A DNA stretch of 64,000 nucleotides from Prochilodus magdalenae (Eukaryota > Chordata > Actinopteri > Characiformes > Prochilodontidae). The stretch's first letter is position 1, and each line of letters starts with the position of its first letter. The stretch covers positions 738,501 through 802,500 of the forward strand of contig JAMWET010003062.1 of the NCBI GenBank assembly GCA_024036415.1, given 5' to 3'. A program made the position numbers and the translations under genes. Shown piece after piece: positions 48,641 to 59,100 of the stretch. The notes under the pieces are model-generated. The model worked only from the letters and a program-made list of their open reading frames with translations. It made no database searches and was not told the origin of the DNA.

Positions 48641-49544
48641 GATGGTCCTGTAGCTAAGTGCAATCAAATGCTACCTGCAATGTTGCAGTGTCTGCTGTAC
48701 GTAACATTGATTTCATAAGAAACACTGAGTGAGCAGGTTATTGTACAGAAAGCCTTCTTGGGCTTTATATAGTGATATAATAAGCAAGTGAACTAAATTA
48801 CAGTTAATGAGCAGCTGAAACAAAATTTATACGTTCTATTATCTATCTAATAGCACAAGGAAAATAATTGCAAAATACAGCACGGAGCAGTTCATTCGAG
48901 CAGTGAACATGGTCATTAACCGACATGTTGTCTTTGCATCGCCACAGCTGCCACGCCCCCAGTGAAAGCTGACTAGCCTCAGAGGGAACCATGATAAGAG
49001 CAGGTCTTCAGCTCGTCGGATCTCGTGACAAAAGAAGGATCGAGATGAGATAGAGGTTAAACATGGTGGGGTGAGAGAGTGCAGCTTTCTTGAGATGGGA
49101 AAAATGGGGGTGGGTTCGCGGTTTTGTTTGAACCCCAGAGGCATGGAACCTGGCCTGTAAAGCAGAAACACAGCCAAACTATCCCTTATCGTGCGCGGCC
49201 ATTGGTTAGACTTACAGCGATATCAAACATCTGTGACACACTCTAATTTTATACTTTTTCCTCTGCTCTCATCATTCTCATCTCGCCACCTCTCTGTGTA
49301 TCCTCACATTTCGGCTGCACGTGTACACACAAAATGCACTGTGGTGTGGTTTTCGAAGTTGGAGCGTGCTTCTTTTCTTTTTTTCTTCTCTTCCTTTCTT
49401 TCTTTTGCTCTGTATTTGTCTTGTAACAAGTTTTTGGTGCACTAACAAAAGTTACTCTGCCTAGGTTTTCCTGAATTAGAGGCAGATGGAGAAAAAGAGA
49501 AAAATAAATTAGAGTTAGAAAGTAAGAAGATAGAGACAAAGGGG
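48641..49544. other. Gene-free stretch
   Basis: A 112-codon minus-strand frame (49,177-48,839) crosses a GC-balanced patch and ends in a hydrophobic stretch. No homology is recognised. 49,370-49,410 is T-rich. No gene is supported. Confidence 0.4.
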
Positions 49545-49835
49545 AAAGAGTGAGTGAATGAGAGTGAAAGGAGAGATCAAGTGAGTGAGTGAATTAGAGA
49601 GAAAGAAAGCGAGAGACAGAAAGAGCAAGAGAGGGTGAGTGAGTAAGTGAGAGATAGGGGAGAGACAGTAAGTGTGAGAGAGAAGAAGAGAGAGGGAGGG
49701 AGGGAGCACGTTAGTGAGAAAAAGGGGAGAGACAGTGAGTGAGTAAAAGAGAAAGGAGAGAGTGAGTGAGTGAGTGAGTGAGTGAGTGAGTGAGTGAGTG
49801 AGTGAGTGAGAGAGCGAGTGAGAAAGAACGGAGAG
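49545..49835. repeat. Polypurine GA/GTGA tract
   Basis: GA-rich sequence with a pure (GTGA)n block of about 13 units at about 49,760-49,811. The minus-strand Ser/Leu/His/Thr open frames are artefacts. Confidence 0.95.
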
Positions 49836-49950
49836 AGCGCCCGCAGGTTGTCCTGCCCCGGGGCGGAGGGGCTCCATAAGCAAAAACAGTACCGTTGCTA
49901 GGAAGCGGACAAAACATAAACACAGGCCCGGCCCCTGCACTGAGCCGGGC
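49836..49950. promoter_or_regulatory. CpG/GC-box patch with X-box-like site
   Basis: The sequence has a local GC rise with CCCCGGGGCGGAGGGGC (49,855-49,871; Sp1-type GC box) and, 20 bp later, CCGTTGCTAGGAAGCG (49,892-49,907; RFX-like). The 16-mer differs at only one base from the one at 24,499-24,514. A purine tract lies directly upstream, as in many vertebrate promoters. No confident exon follows. Promoter function is inferred only from motif content. Confidence 0.4.
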
Positions 49951-50295
49951 TTGTTTTAGCTGGAGTATCGCACGAGTTTGGAAAAACAATACTGTGAGAA
50001 ACAAGGAGTTGAGGGAGAGGGAAGAGGGTGAAGGGAGTTTCTCCGACATCCCACAGGTGTTTGTAACGTTGGCCTAAGAGTAGGAAATGGCTTTGTTTTC
50101 CTGGATCCCAGCACTGAGCCGTTCCGATACACAGAAATCCAGCTGTCTGTTAGATAACCCTGGATGACATCTAGCCCTCATGTGTAGACCACTGCTTTCC
50201 AATGTGATCCTGAAATACCCCAGCCCTGGGTCTTAACACAGAGAAACAGAACTCCTAGACTGCACTCAGAGTAATCCTCCCCGCAGACCCCCATC
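49951..50295. other. Gap with a decayed MITE-like fragment
   Basis: ACCACTGCTTTCCAATGTGA and TCCTGAAATACCCCAGCCCT near 50,190-50,230 resemble a diverged start of the palindromic family seen at 47.4 kb. Confidence 0.4.
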
Positions 50296-50448
50296 ATGGA
50301 GGAATTTCTGTTTCTCAACAGGGCTGAGGACTTCTACCAGCAGCTCCTCGAAACCTCGATTTCAGCTGAGGGAGAGAGGCGGCATTTGACCATTTCTACA
50401 TTAAATGAAACCAGTATAATCTACTGTCTTAATATGGCTTTAATTTAA
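50296..50448 (+). other. 50-codon small open frame, unrecognised
   Basis: ATG at 50,296 opens a frame beginning MEEFLFLNRAEDFYQQLLET and ending at TAA 50,446-50,448. It lies about 400 bp downstream of the GC-box patch. Its first 30 codons have normal amino-acid composition, but the last 20 run into the inverted-repeat DNA at 50,382-50,467. No family is recognised and no splice donor is evident. Most likely chance. Confidence 0.25.
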
Positions 50449-50521
50449 TGTAGACATGGTCAAATGCAGCTGTGATGAATGGACCTCAATATTAGTACCT
50501 TGATATTAGGACAGTAGATTA
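50382..50521. repeat. Two interleaved inverted repeats (A-B-A'-B' order)
   Basis: Arm A 50,382-50,406 (GCATTTGACCATTTCTACAT then TAAAT) pairs with A' 50,443-50,467 at 24 of 25 bases. Arm B 50,417-50,435 (TAATCTACTGTCTTAATAT) pairs with B' 50,503-50,521 at 18 of 19 bases. The order A, B, A', B' crosses, so the two stems cannot both be nested. As RNA this would be an H-type pseudoknot topology. A simple palindromic MITE would give A-B-B'-A' instead. Confidence 0.9.
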
Positions 50522-51555
50522 GATGAGGCTTGTAATGTACATAGAGAGAAGCATTCAGTGTTGTAGGTAATCAGATGAATGTTAATGGTAAGCTACTTCA
50601 GCTAGCATTACTGTTTTAGCCTGTTTAGCTTGTATCCTTCTGTCTGAAATTGGCCGCCAGTGGAGTTATGGCATGTACATGTTCTCATTATTAACACTAA
50701 AGTCAGTTTTCTATCACTTTATATAGCACTATACTGTAGAGTCCTGTCCATAAACATACATGACACCTACATTAGCTTGACAACTGACAACCCGACAGAA
50801 ATGTTTATACATGCCTATTCTAAAAGGCAGCATCTGTCATACAGGCTATGTTAGCTACATTGTTAAAAGTAACCTTTATAGGGAATGAGTTAACAGTTAA
50901 TACTGAGTAGTTTAAAACTTCCAGACTTCTGATTAGTTACGTGTATCCTGACAGTTTATGTCTGTTTCATTTTCTAGTGTACCACATCCTACTCTTCATT
51001 CAGCTGCACTGAACGATACAGTAATATGGACACAGAGATGCTGAAAGTCTGCTACATAATGTGTGACATATTGAGATCTTTACTAAAACTTAAGAGAAGA
51101 TGTGTGTCTACTGGGGTCCTTCGCTATGGAGCAGCAGGAGAGAATATCTGAGCAGCAGGAGAGACTTTAGGCAAAAGACCTCATGGTCTTCCAATCTGAT
51201 CTGATACCAAGCGGCTCTCTTGGATTGTTCTTTCCTAAGGGCAATGGCACATGCAGAGTTTAGGAGGGTGGAGGGGACGTCTTTAGAAGATTGTGACGAA
51301 TGTGTTCTCTGCTCTTTCGCATCAGGAAGGGTGTTTGTTAATGAGCTGAGTTTCTGCTTCAGGTGTATCAGAGCAGAGAAAACATCAACATGTGCAGGAC
51401 AAGCAGACCTGAGAAACCAGAGACGCACACGCTTTCCACCGTTCCTCAGCGTTCATCTCTCTGTTTCTCTGGACTCTGAGCTGAGTGTGTGTGCCAGTGG
51501 ACTGGTCAGTAGAGCCAGAGTGTGAGAGAGAGCAGCTGGAACGCCACCCACATTT
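50522..51555. other. Gene-free stretch
   Basis: A 101-codon + frame at 51,220-51,525 and a 106-codon minus frame overlap in a GC-balanced patch. Neither is recognised. No repeat is seen. Confidence 0.45.
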
Positions 51556-52040
51556 GACCTCTTCTCTTTTTCTCTCTCTCTCCCTATTTTTTTCTCTGCC
51601 CTCCACCCTAGTTCCCTCTCTCTCACTATCTCTCTCTCTGTTCTCTATCACTCTCTGACACTCTCTCCATCTCTCCCCATACATCCGTCTTTTTCTTTTT
51701 CTCCATCTTTCTTTTTCTCTGTCACTGTCTCTCTCATCCTGCTTTCCTTCTTCTTTCCCCTTCTCATTTTCTTTCTGTATCTCTCTCTTTCTGTCTCTTT
51801 CCTTCTCTCTGTCTCAATCTGTTCATCTCTCTCTAACACACTTTCTCCTTCGGTTTTCTCTTTTTCTGCCCCTTCCTCCCTCTTTCTCTTGTTCTCTTTC
51901 CCTCTGGCACTCTCTCTCACTCACTTGCTCCATCTCTCTCAAACTCTTGCCCTGTCTCTGCCCCACTCTCCATCCCTGTCTGTCTTTCTTCTTCGCCATC
52001 ATTCTTTTCTTTCTTTCTTTCTTTCTTTCTTTCTTTTTGT
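51556..52040. repeat. Polypyrimidine tract ending in (TTTC)n
   Basis: About 480 bp of nearly pure C/T on the + strand, with a (TTTC)n block at about 52,006-52,036. Long Arg/Glu/Lys frames on the minus strand are artefacts. Confidence 0.95.
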
Positions 52041-52108
52041 CTGTGTGTGGTACGGATGTGTCCTTGGGGTTGGAAGAATCAGAGAGGCTAATGCGGGATT
52101 GTCTTTTA

Positions 52109-52109
<1 letters not shown>

Positions 52110-52141
<32 letters not shown>
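52110..52141. repeat. (TG)n microsatellite
   Basis: About 15 TG units. Confidence 0.96.
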
Positions 52142-52143
<2 letters not shown>

Positions 52144-52693
52144 GTTACTTATGTAATGCACAGGAAAAAAAGAACAAGAGACACTGAGTGAAGGAAACAG
52201 AGAAGGCAGAGTGCATCTTGAAATGCGTTTCTCACCATGTTCTGTTCTGTTCTGTTCATTTGAATAATTCCTCAGATATTCAGGGTGTTTCCCCTTGCAG
52301 TCTGAATTCACTCTAATCAGCTCGTAACTCTGCCTGCTGAGCCCCCTGTGTGCTTTTCAGCCTGACTGTATGTATGCGAGTGATAGGCAGTAGTGGGGCT
52401 TTCCCTTCTCCTGTTTTTAACAGTCCTAATGACTGACTCACACAGTCTAAAGCACCACTTACAACCATTTAACCACAAACACACACACACACAGTTATTT
52501 TTCTGAACCTGCATGAAGGAATCTTTATCAGGACCACGTGAGTACAGAATACACTATTTGTGTGTGTGTGCATGTATGACATATGAACATGTGTGAGAAA
52601 AAAGAAAGAGAAAAAGGAGGGAGAGACTCCTGGCACGTGACATTGTCTGATCAGTGTCCTTCCTTTCATTTTCATAAACATGACTTCCCTTAC

Positions 52694-52698
<5 letters not shown>
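52142..52698. other. Gap
   Basis: TTCTGTTCTGTTCTGTTC lies at about 52,239-52,256, and short CA and TG runs at 52,478-52,491 and 52,560-52,570. Nothing else. Confidence 0.5.
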
Positions 52699-52769
<71 letters not shown>

Positions 52770-52830
52770 CTCTTTTCTCTTTTCTGTCTCTTTATCTTTC
52801 TCTCTCTCTCTTTCTATTTCTCGCTGTCAC
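52699..52830. repeat. (CT)n microsatellite
   Basis: About 33 pure CT units (52,699-52,765), then impure CT/TTTC. A short (CA)n at 52,827-52,840 links it to the telomere-like array. Confidence 0.97.
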
Positions 52831-52845
52831 ACACACACACGCACG

Positions 52846-53000
52846 CCTTAATCTTAACCCTAACTATAACCTTAACCATAACCGTATCCGTAACCGTAAC
52901 CGTAACCATAACCATATCCCTATGCCTATCCCTATCCCTAAACCATTTCTGTACCGTAACCTTAACCCTAATCTTAATCTTAACCTCACTTTAATCTTAA
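52846..53000. repeat. Degenerate interstitial telomere-like hexamer array
   Basis: Roughly 24 hexamers of the form TAACCN or TATCCN. They include exact vertebrate telomere units (TAACCC as in CTTAACCCTAAC) mixed with TAACCG, TAACCA, TAACCT, TATCCC and TAATCT. On this strand it is the C-rich telomere strand orientation. It sits inside a chain of simple repeats rather than at a chromosome end. Confidence 0.85.
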
Positions 53001-53075
53001 AATGTTATGATTTTAATTTATTTAGTGGTTTAATCTCGACAAGGACAAAAAGTGAATAAATGTAAACCTGGTGCG

Positions 53076-53121
53076 CACACACACACACACACCCACACAG
53101 ACACACACACACACACACACC
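53076..53121. repeat. (CA)n microsatellite
   Basis: Two CA runs split by CCCACACAGA. Confidence 0.95.
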
Positions 53122-53139
53122 TTAAACCTTCTCATGAAC

Positions 53140-53335
53140 ATAATGCTTGGTGGTAGATGGTATGGATAACACCTCTTCCTTCCAGGGAGACTGCGGACCT
53201 GGTCTGGGTGTCTATGCCGTGCTACACCAATAAAAGTCCTTGGGCAAAACTCCTAACTCTATGTTGATCTACCCGTAATATGATTAACCTTGTAAGTTGC
53301 TCTGCATAAGGGTGTCAGCTAAATGCCATAAATGT
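53140..53335 (+). mobile_element. SINE with L2-type tail
   Basis: ACACCTCTTCCTTCCAGGGA and a GGACCTGGTCTGGGTGTC block form the decayed tRNA-related head. The body contains CCAATAAAAGTCCTTGGGCA and AAACTCCTAAC. The tail CCTTGTAAGTTGCTCTGCAT, then AAGGGTGTCAGCTAAATGCC and ATAAATGTAA, is the 3' sequence shared by fish SINEs and their L2-clade partner LINEs, whose reverse transcriptase recognises that tail. It is non-coding and decayed. Confidence 0.88.
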
Positions 53336-53551
53336 AACTGCAATGCAACAGAAACACACAACCAAGTTTTAAAAGCTGTGTCCCAGTTCAGGGCTACATC
53401 CTTCAGAGGCTGCTTTTGAAGATAACTACATCAGAGAGGCGCAACTAGGCTGTCTATGTGGCTGAGAAATGTGTCCTTTTGTTTCACTGTAATGAAGGAT
53501 CCAACAGGCGAACATATCTCAAAGTTCGTTGCGCTGGTTCGTCTAGTGTTG
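53336..53551. other. Gap, possibly MITE-derived
   Basis: GCTGTGTCCCAGTTCAGGGC, followed by TACATCCTTCAGAGGCTGC (53,376-53,414), resembles the start of a family of fish DNA transposons that begin with 'tgtcccaattcag'. The rest runs into the trinucleotide array. Confidence 0.35.
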
Positions 53552-54410
53552 CTAATACTATTACTATTACTATTACTACTACTACCTCTACATCTACTAC
53601 TACTGCTACCATCACTACCACCACTACTACTACTACTTCTGCTATCACTACCACTACTACTACCTCTGCAACTACTACTACTGCTACCATCACTACCACC
53701 ACTACTACTACTTCTGCTATCACTACCACTACTACTATCTCTACAACTACCACTACTACTACCTCTACAACTACTACTACTGCTACCATCACTACCACCA
53801 CCACTACTACTACTTCTGCTATCACTACCACTACTACTACCTCTACATCTACTACTTCTGCTACAACCACTACCACTAACTCCACCACCACTACTACTTC
53901 TGCTATAACTACTAGTACTACTATTGCTACTACTGCTGCTGCTGATGATATTACTAGTCCTACTATTACTCCTACTACCATTACTACTACTATTACTATT
54001 ACTGCTACCAATACTACCACCACTACTACTGCTGCTACTACTACTATAACTCTTCCTCATACTACTGCTACTAATACCACTATTACTCCTATTACTGCCA
54101 CTACTACTTCTAATTCTGCTATTACTGCAACCACCACTGCTACTACTACCATTACTACAACTACTACTACTATTACTACTACTACTACTGCTATTACTAT
54201 TACTACTGCTACTGCTGATATTACTAATCCTACTATTACTCCTACTACTATTACTAATACTACTGCTACTGCTATTACTACTGCTACTACTACTACTGCT
54301 GCTTCTACCAGTACTACTACTACTACTACTGCCATTACTACTACCACTACTATTACTACACTACTACTACTACCACCAGTACTGCTACTACTAATAGTAA
54401 TAATAACTTT
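53552..54410. repeat. ~850-bp imperfect ACT/TAC trinucleotide array
   Basis: The whole stretch is built of ACT/ACC/ATT/GCT triplets kept in one register for about 280 triplets. Consequently several frames on both strands are open: a 324-codon Thr/Ala/Ile frame (+), a Leu-rich frame (+), and Ser- and Val-rich frames (minus). A higher-order repeat of about 90-110 bp is visible in the left third, where an ACTACTGCTACCATCACTAC block recurs near 53,595, 53,680 and 53,775. None of these frames is a plausible gene. Confidence 0.95.
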
Positions 54411-55819
54411 CTTTATAGAGAATTTTTCATAGGTCTTCTTGCACTGTAATGTAAAATATATACATATTGGATATTTGAGTGTGTGTGACCTCATCACTTT
54501 TTCTCAGGCTTCTTCCCTCATTATCTCTTCCAACAAGTGACTACAGACTGTTTTCTTGCCTGCTATCTCCCTGACTTCCAGGAAGGCTGTGCAGCCCCCT
54601 TTTGCTCTTTTTCTTTCTGCATGCCCCCCACTCGTTTGCTCTCGCTCCCTCCTTCTCTCTAGGGGATTTTTCTGTGAATAATGTTTAACTCCTCTTGTAG
54701 CCAGCCTCAGCCATCAGCACAGTGCAGAAGAAAATGTGGAGGTTTATTTAAGATAGCAGAGACTAGCATGTCGAGATAAGAGCAGAAAGTATTACCTTAG
54801 TTCTGTTTGCTCAACCCAGCTGTGTGTTCAGGTCACAGCAACACACTGACTCATCTTCCCCTCTTTAGGAGTTTACACTTAGGAACAATCTGCAACCTTC
54901 AAAGAGAACCTAAGAGATCTTGCCAATATGTGTGTTTGTGTATTTGAGCTTTTGTTTTAGTGTCCAAGCCAAAGGTCTTTGTACTGGTCATAAACAAATA
55001 CAGTCATATGCATCATATGCAAGTTCAACAGCCCCAGTCAAAGGGCACATTTTGTTCTTCATTACAGAGAACACTTAAATGTCTAAATGCCCTGCAAATT
55101 GTAGTACACCAATTCCGTGTATATAACATATGTAACATCTTTTTTTGCACAGGTCACTGTTTATGTCAGTTTTGCTAAATATGTAGAAATAAGCATATCA
55201 ATATTAAGTGGGAGTTAAAATAGACAGATATGTCTATTTATATATTTTTATAGTTTTGTATATTATTTTCACTTATTTTTAAATGTACATGTAATTCAAC
55301 CATTGGTGCCTAAACTGTATGCATGTCTGTGTTGTGCATGCATTGATTCTATCATTTGAAAGGAATGTTCATCAAATGAAATAATGTGTGTATGCAAGTA
55401 GCTATACAAAATGTAAAGGTCTCACAGTAGCTACACTCCAAACTTGTTATCTCTGGTCAAAGGTTATCACTGTGCTGAAGACCTTTGTGAACATTTAAAA
55501 AATTTCTTAGCCATATAATAGCAGAACTGAAAATGTAAGCTCATATAAAGTGCACACACAGAGTTTTTATCTTCTTGAAAAAGGTGCAAATCATGATCGA
55601 GTCCAAACTAAAGCAACACGAAGTCATGACCCAAGAGTCCAAAAGGCTTGTAGTTTGCATAGAGAGTACAAAACAATACACTACACTTCATTTAGGTGTT
55701 AACACCATACAATCAGTTTCTTTATGGGATGTAGGTCTCCTTCTGGTAAAATAGACTGCTAAAAGACTAAGTCTGACCCTCATCTATAATATAAAAAAAC
55801 ACGGACACACACAAGCACA
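54411..55819. other. Gene-free stretch
   Basis: No recognised repeat or gene. A T-rich pyrimidine patch lies at 54,590-54,665. 55,200-55,270 is AT-rich. Confidence 0.5.
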
Positions 55820-55900
55820 CACAGACACTGATTCTGATACTCCAGTCCTGGAGGCAAGTGTTGTAAAATTCCAGTGTAGTTAATTAATAACCAACCTACA
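55820..55900. repeat. MITE-like fragment (CCAGTCCTGGAGGC family)
   Basis: TGATACTCCAGTCCTGGAGG, then CAAGTGTTGTAAAATTCCA, resembles one end of the palindromic family at 47.4 kb. Confidence 0.5.
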
Positions 55901-56129
55901 TTTTCACAAGAACCCAGCAAACAGGAGGGAATTCCCCTTAAGCTGACCTCTGCCTTTTTTAACACAGTAGTATATCTCTGAAGGGTTTTTTTTTTTTTTC
56001 TTCTCACCAGAACCCTTTGTCACCTCTGGATTGTGGTATGTTTAAAAAATTTTAACCAGCTGCCATCACTGTGACCATCTTACAATACAACACAGCAGAT
56101 TATTTAAATGTGATGCCACAGAATGTCCA
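55901..56129. other. Gap
   Basis: A run of 15 T at 55,986-56,000. Nothing else is identifiable. Confidence 0.5.
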
Positions 56130-56510
56130 CTTTTAGTCCTCTAAGGGACCAAAAAGAAATTTGTGAGTGTGAAAGAACTGAACATATCTAATAGTGCATA
56201 ATGCCCCTAAGAGCATGAATGACAGCTGAGATTTGATTTGGCATGGACTGGACGGGACAGGTGTCTGGCGAAGTTTTGGTGGGTGGGTTCCCTGGAACAA
56301 TTCTGAGGAGAATTTCCTGTAGACTGGGATTTTTGACACTGTTGGTAGACCTATATCCTGTATGACCATATGCTTTTGCAGATTCAGCTATTTCTGTCAC
56401 ACTTTGATCTTTGGTATGCCCAAATGGAATCACTCTGTTTTGCCAATCATTAACATCTGCCTTGCAACCTGCTTCAGCCTGATCTGACCAATGCGATGCC
56501 ATCTGCAGGA
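56130..56510 (-). mobile_element. Probable Tc1-like transposase fragment
   Basis: A 104-codon minus-strand frame (56,502-56,188) contains DWQNRVIPFGHTKDQSVTEI and AESAKAYGHTGYRS. This resembles the N-terminal helix-turn-helix of a Tc1-like transposase family ('..AIVFGHARGHSVTEIAEFVGVSR.TVYR'). The later part, with PVQSMPNQISAVIHALRG, is not recognisable. No terminal repeats are identified, so its limits are approximate. Confidence 0.5.
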
Positions 56511-57242
56511 GCCTGAAGTTATTACCACCTTAAACATGCAAGGTGGATAATTTTTTTGTCCAGGGAATTTATTAGCATTGTAAGCAGTGCTGAAAGTTAG
56601 CTTTAGTTAGGCAGTCAGAGGCCAAGTTGTTTAGTTTTACCAGTCAGTCAGGTGTTTTTTTGGAGGTGCGACATTGGTTCTTGCTGCATCCCCTCCATTC
56701 ATCCTTTTTATTGGCACCTTTCAAGAACGTTATTGTTCTGCAAACGTTCTTTGTATTGCAAAGTGGGATTTTTTATTGATTAACCCTCAAAGCTGACTGT
56801 TTTCAGTTTCAGAATATTAATTCACTGGTAACTCTGCTTTGCTTTGTTTGAATGATGACCTTCCCTCAGAGAAAGAGGAAGCTGAGAATAGGAGAAGGAG
56901 AGAGCAGGATAAGAACAAAAGAGACAACAATACTCAAAAGACCCAAGAACAGAAGAGAAACTGAAAGGAGAAGTAACATGGGAAAAAAATGAGGATGACA
57001 GAATAAAAAAGAAGAAAATTACAGGTGGAAGGTGAAGCGGAGCGGTTGGGAACAGAGTGAAAAGGGGATTAGAGTAAAATGAAACTGGTTCACGGCAGAC
57101 AGGTGATGGATCTGTTAAGGAACCTGTGGCAGAAAGTTAATTAGCTATAACACGGTGTCTCACAAACGAGGAGACACGGCCCAGCCTGGACAGCAAAAGA
57201 GGCTGTCATAGAGTATACCCAAAGGGGACATGCTCTACTCAC
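56511..57242. other. Gene-free, purine-rich stretch
   Basis: 56,860-57,080 is strongly A/G-rich on the + strand without a simple repeat unit. Nothing else is identifiable. Confidence 0.5.
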
Positions 57243-57286
57243 ACACTAACACACACACACACACACACTAACACACACACACACAG
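57243..57286. repeat. (CA)n microsatellite
   Basis: CA runs separated by CTAA. Confidence 0.94.
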
Positions 57287-57354
57287 CATCTGAAAGCAAC
57301 ATTAGGTATATCGTAGAACAAAATAAACTGACTGCAGCAGAAGTGTTTAATGAA

Positions 57355-57845
57355 TTGAGTCTTCATTTGTTTTGGTCATGGTGATTCTTATGCTATGGCT
57401 CTATTCAGATCCAGATGCACCTGAATGTTGGTGCTGTGAAGCTTGTTCATTAAAAAACTGGTCAAATGTTATTAGTGAAAGCCAACAAGTCTAGACCTGT
57501 CGTGATCATGAAATCTTAGATGATAATTAAATGCCGTATAAATAATAACAGAGAATAAGCTAACTGTCCTTCTAGATTTTAATACTTACTAGCTCCCAAC
57601 TGACACCCAGCAGAGCTCCAGCTCAAATAAATATTCACCACTGCCCACTACAGATGCTAGAACACCAGAATTGAAAACTTTTGCCCCTGACACATCTCAG
57701 TAAACACCTTTCAGCTTTCTATCTATTTTGCTTTCTGTGGTGGTGTCTAACCCTCTCTGGGGAGACTCCACTTGGGCTCTCTCTGGCTCCGCCCACTATC
57801 CTGTAGGACTCATTAAGAATCCGATATATACCCCGTTGTTTTCCT
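57355..57845 (+). repeat. Unclassified dispersed element, copy 1
   Basis: Matches 58,700-59,100 in order: TCAGATCCAGAT; AGCTAACTGTCCTTCTAGAT; TACTTACTAGCTCCC; AGCTCCAGCTCAAATAAA; GCCCACTACAGATGCTAGA; and GGAGACTCCACTTGGGCTCT, followed by CTGGCTCCGCCCACT. It has no coding capacity. Strand is nominal. Confidence 0.75.
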
Positions 57846-58527
57846 CTCTCTTTACAGAGTTTCTGGCTGCGTCTTAGTCACTAGTAAGGATTAGTATTAA
57901 GTGTGCCACTCTGTGTATGCAACCTGCCTCAGCCCCATCGTTACACTTTCATACTTTTGTCCTTTTGTGTTCTTGTAGTTGCTCATTAATTTGACTTTTT
58001 TTAAGACATTCAAGTAAACTCAGACTGTTTCAGTCACTGAGTTCATCATGACACTTTAGCACAGTATTAGGAGGTTACAAATTAAGCAAAAAAATAAAAA
58101 ATGATATAAATGGAGAGAAATGGATGCAGATCTGACAGCAACAAGGCAAACACACACTATGTCAAGGGGGCAAACGCAAGTTACAAATTAAAAATTCATA
58201 AGCATATAAACAGCTTCTCCATCACATATACACAGGCTTGCAGCAAATACATGTTCAGACCTGCATTTGGTTCAGACTAGCTAGATAGATAGGTATGGAA
58301 ATGGGAACAACGCCTGAAAACATGAGTGTTCCTTTCTATATGGAATACACAAACACACACACACACGCACACTAACACACACTCTACTATTAATAGACAA
58401 AGCCTGTCAGTGTGTTGTGGGAACCCCGGGGCGGTGGAATCTTGGACAGAACTTGTCAGAATGCTGCAACATAACTCTTGGGAAGAAACACCACTGACTA
58501 CCCCTCTGGCTTTAGTTTTGCTTTACC
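57846..58527. other. Gap between the two element copies
   Basis: A short CA run lies at 58,352-58,365. Nothing else is identifiable. Confidence 0.5.
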
Positions 58528-58537
58528 TGTGTGTGTA

Positions 58538-58599
<62 letters not shown>

Positions 58600-58646
58600 T
58601 GTGTGTGCGTGTGTGTACGCCTCTGTGTGTGTGTGCGTGCATGTGT
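58528..58646. repeat. (TG)n-rich microsatellite
   Basis: A pure core of about 28 TG units at 58,543-58,598, flanked by GTGCGTG and GTGTACG variants. Confidence 0.96.
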
Positions 58647-58699
58647 CCTCACAAGTACAGGACAATATGAAATTTTTGTTTAAGACAGAACTTTTTGCT

Positions 58700-59100
58700 G
58701 ATCCTCAACCAACTTTGTTTGTTTTGCTCCTAGTTATTCTTCTTGCTGTAGCTCTAGTCAGATCCAGATTCTCACATACAGACGCCTACAGATCACTACG
58801 TTTTACAGTTAATTGCCTAAACAATACCAGCAAATAATTTAATTTGGCTGATTAGCTAACTTTCCTTCTAGATTCCAGTGTTTACTAGCTCCCAAACAAG
58901 ACAGCTCCAGCTCAAATAAACAAACATTACTCACCACAGCCCACTACAAGTGTTAGAGCACCAGTCAGAATTTAGATCATATTTTACATGAATCTTGTTT
59001 TCTGTAATAATCTCTCCTACTCTATGGAGAGACTTAACTTGTGCTCTCCTGGCTTTGCCCACTCTTCTGTTATTATAAAAACCTATGTTGACTTGTTAGC
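58700..59100 (+). repeat. Unclassified dispersed element, copy 2
   Basis: Same series of segments as copy 1: TCAGATCCAGAT; AGCTAACTTTCCTTCTAGAT; TGTTTACTAGCTCCC; AGCTCCAGCTCAAATAAAC; GCCCACTACAAGTGTTAGAG; and GGAGAGACTTAACTTGTGCT, followed by CTGGCTTTGCCCACT. Its CpG-containing positions have mutated to TpG relative to copy 1. Confidence 0.75.

Noticed and set aside
48839..49177. 112-codon minus-strand frame ending in a hydrophobic segment
   Set aside because: No domain, no splice or promoter signals, and the hydrophobic end lies in AT-rich sequence.
52846..53000. True chromosome end
   Set aside because: Units are degenerate and flanked on both sides by ordinary sequence and a SINE.
53458..54432. 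324-codon Thr/Ala/Ile-rich open frame and its Leu-, Ser- and Val-rich shadows
   Set aside because: All come from one trinucleotide array whose triplets contain no stops in several registers; no start context, domain or non-repetitive core.
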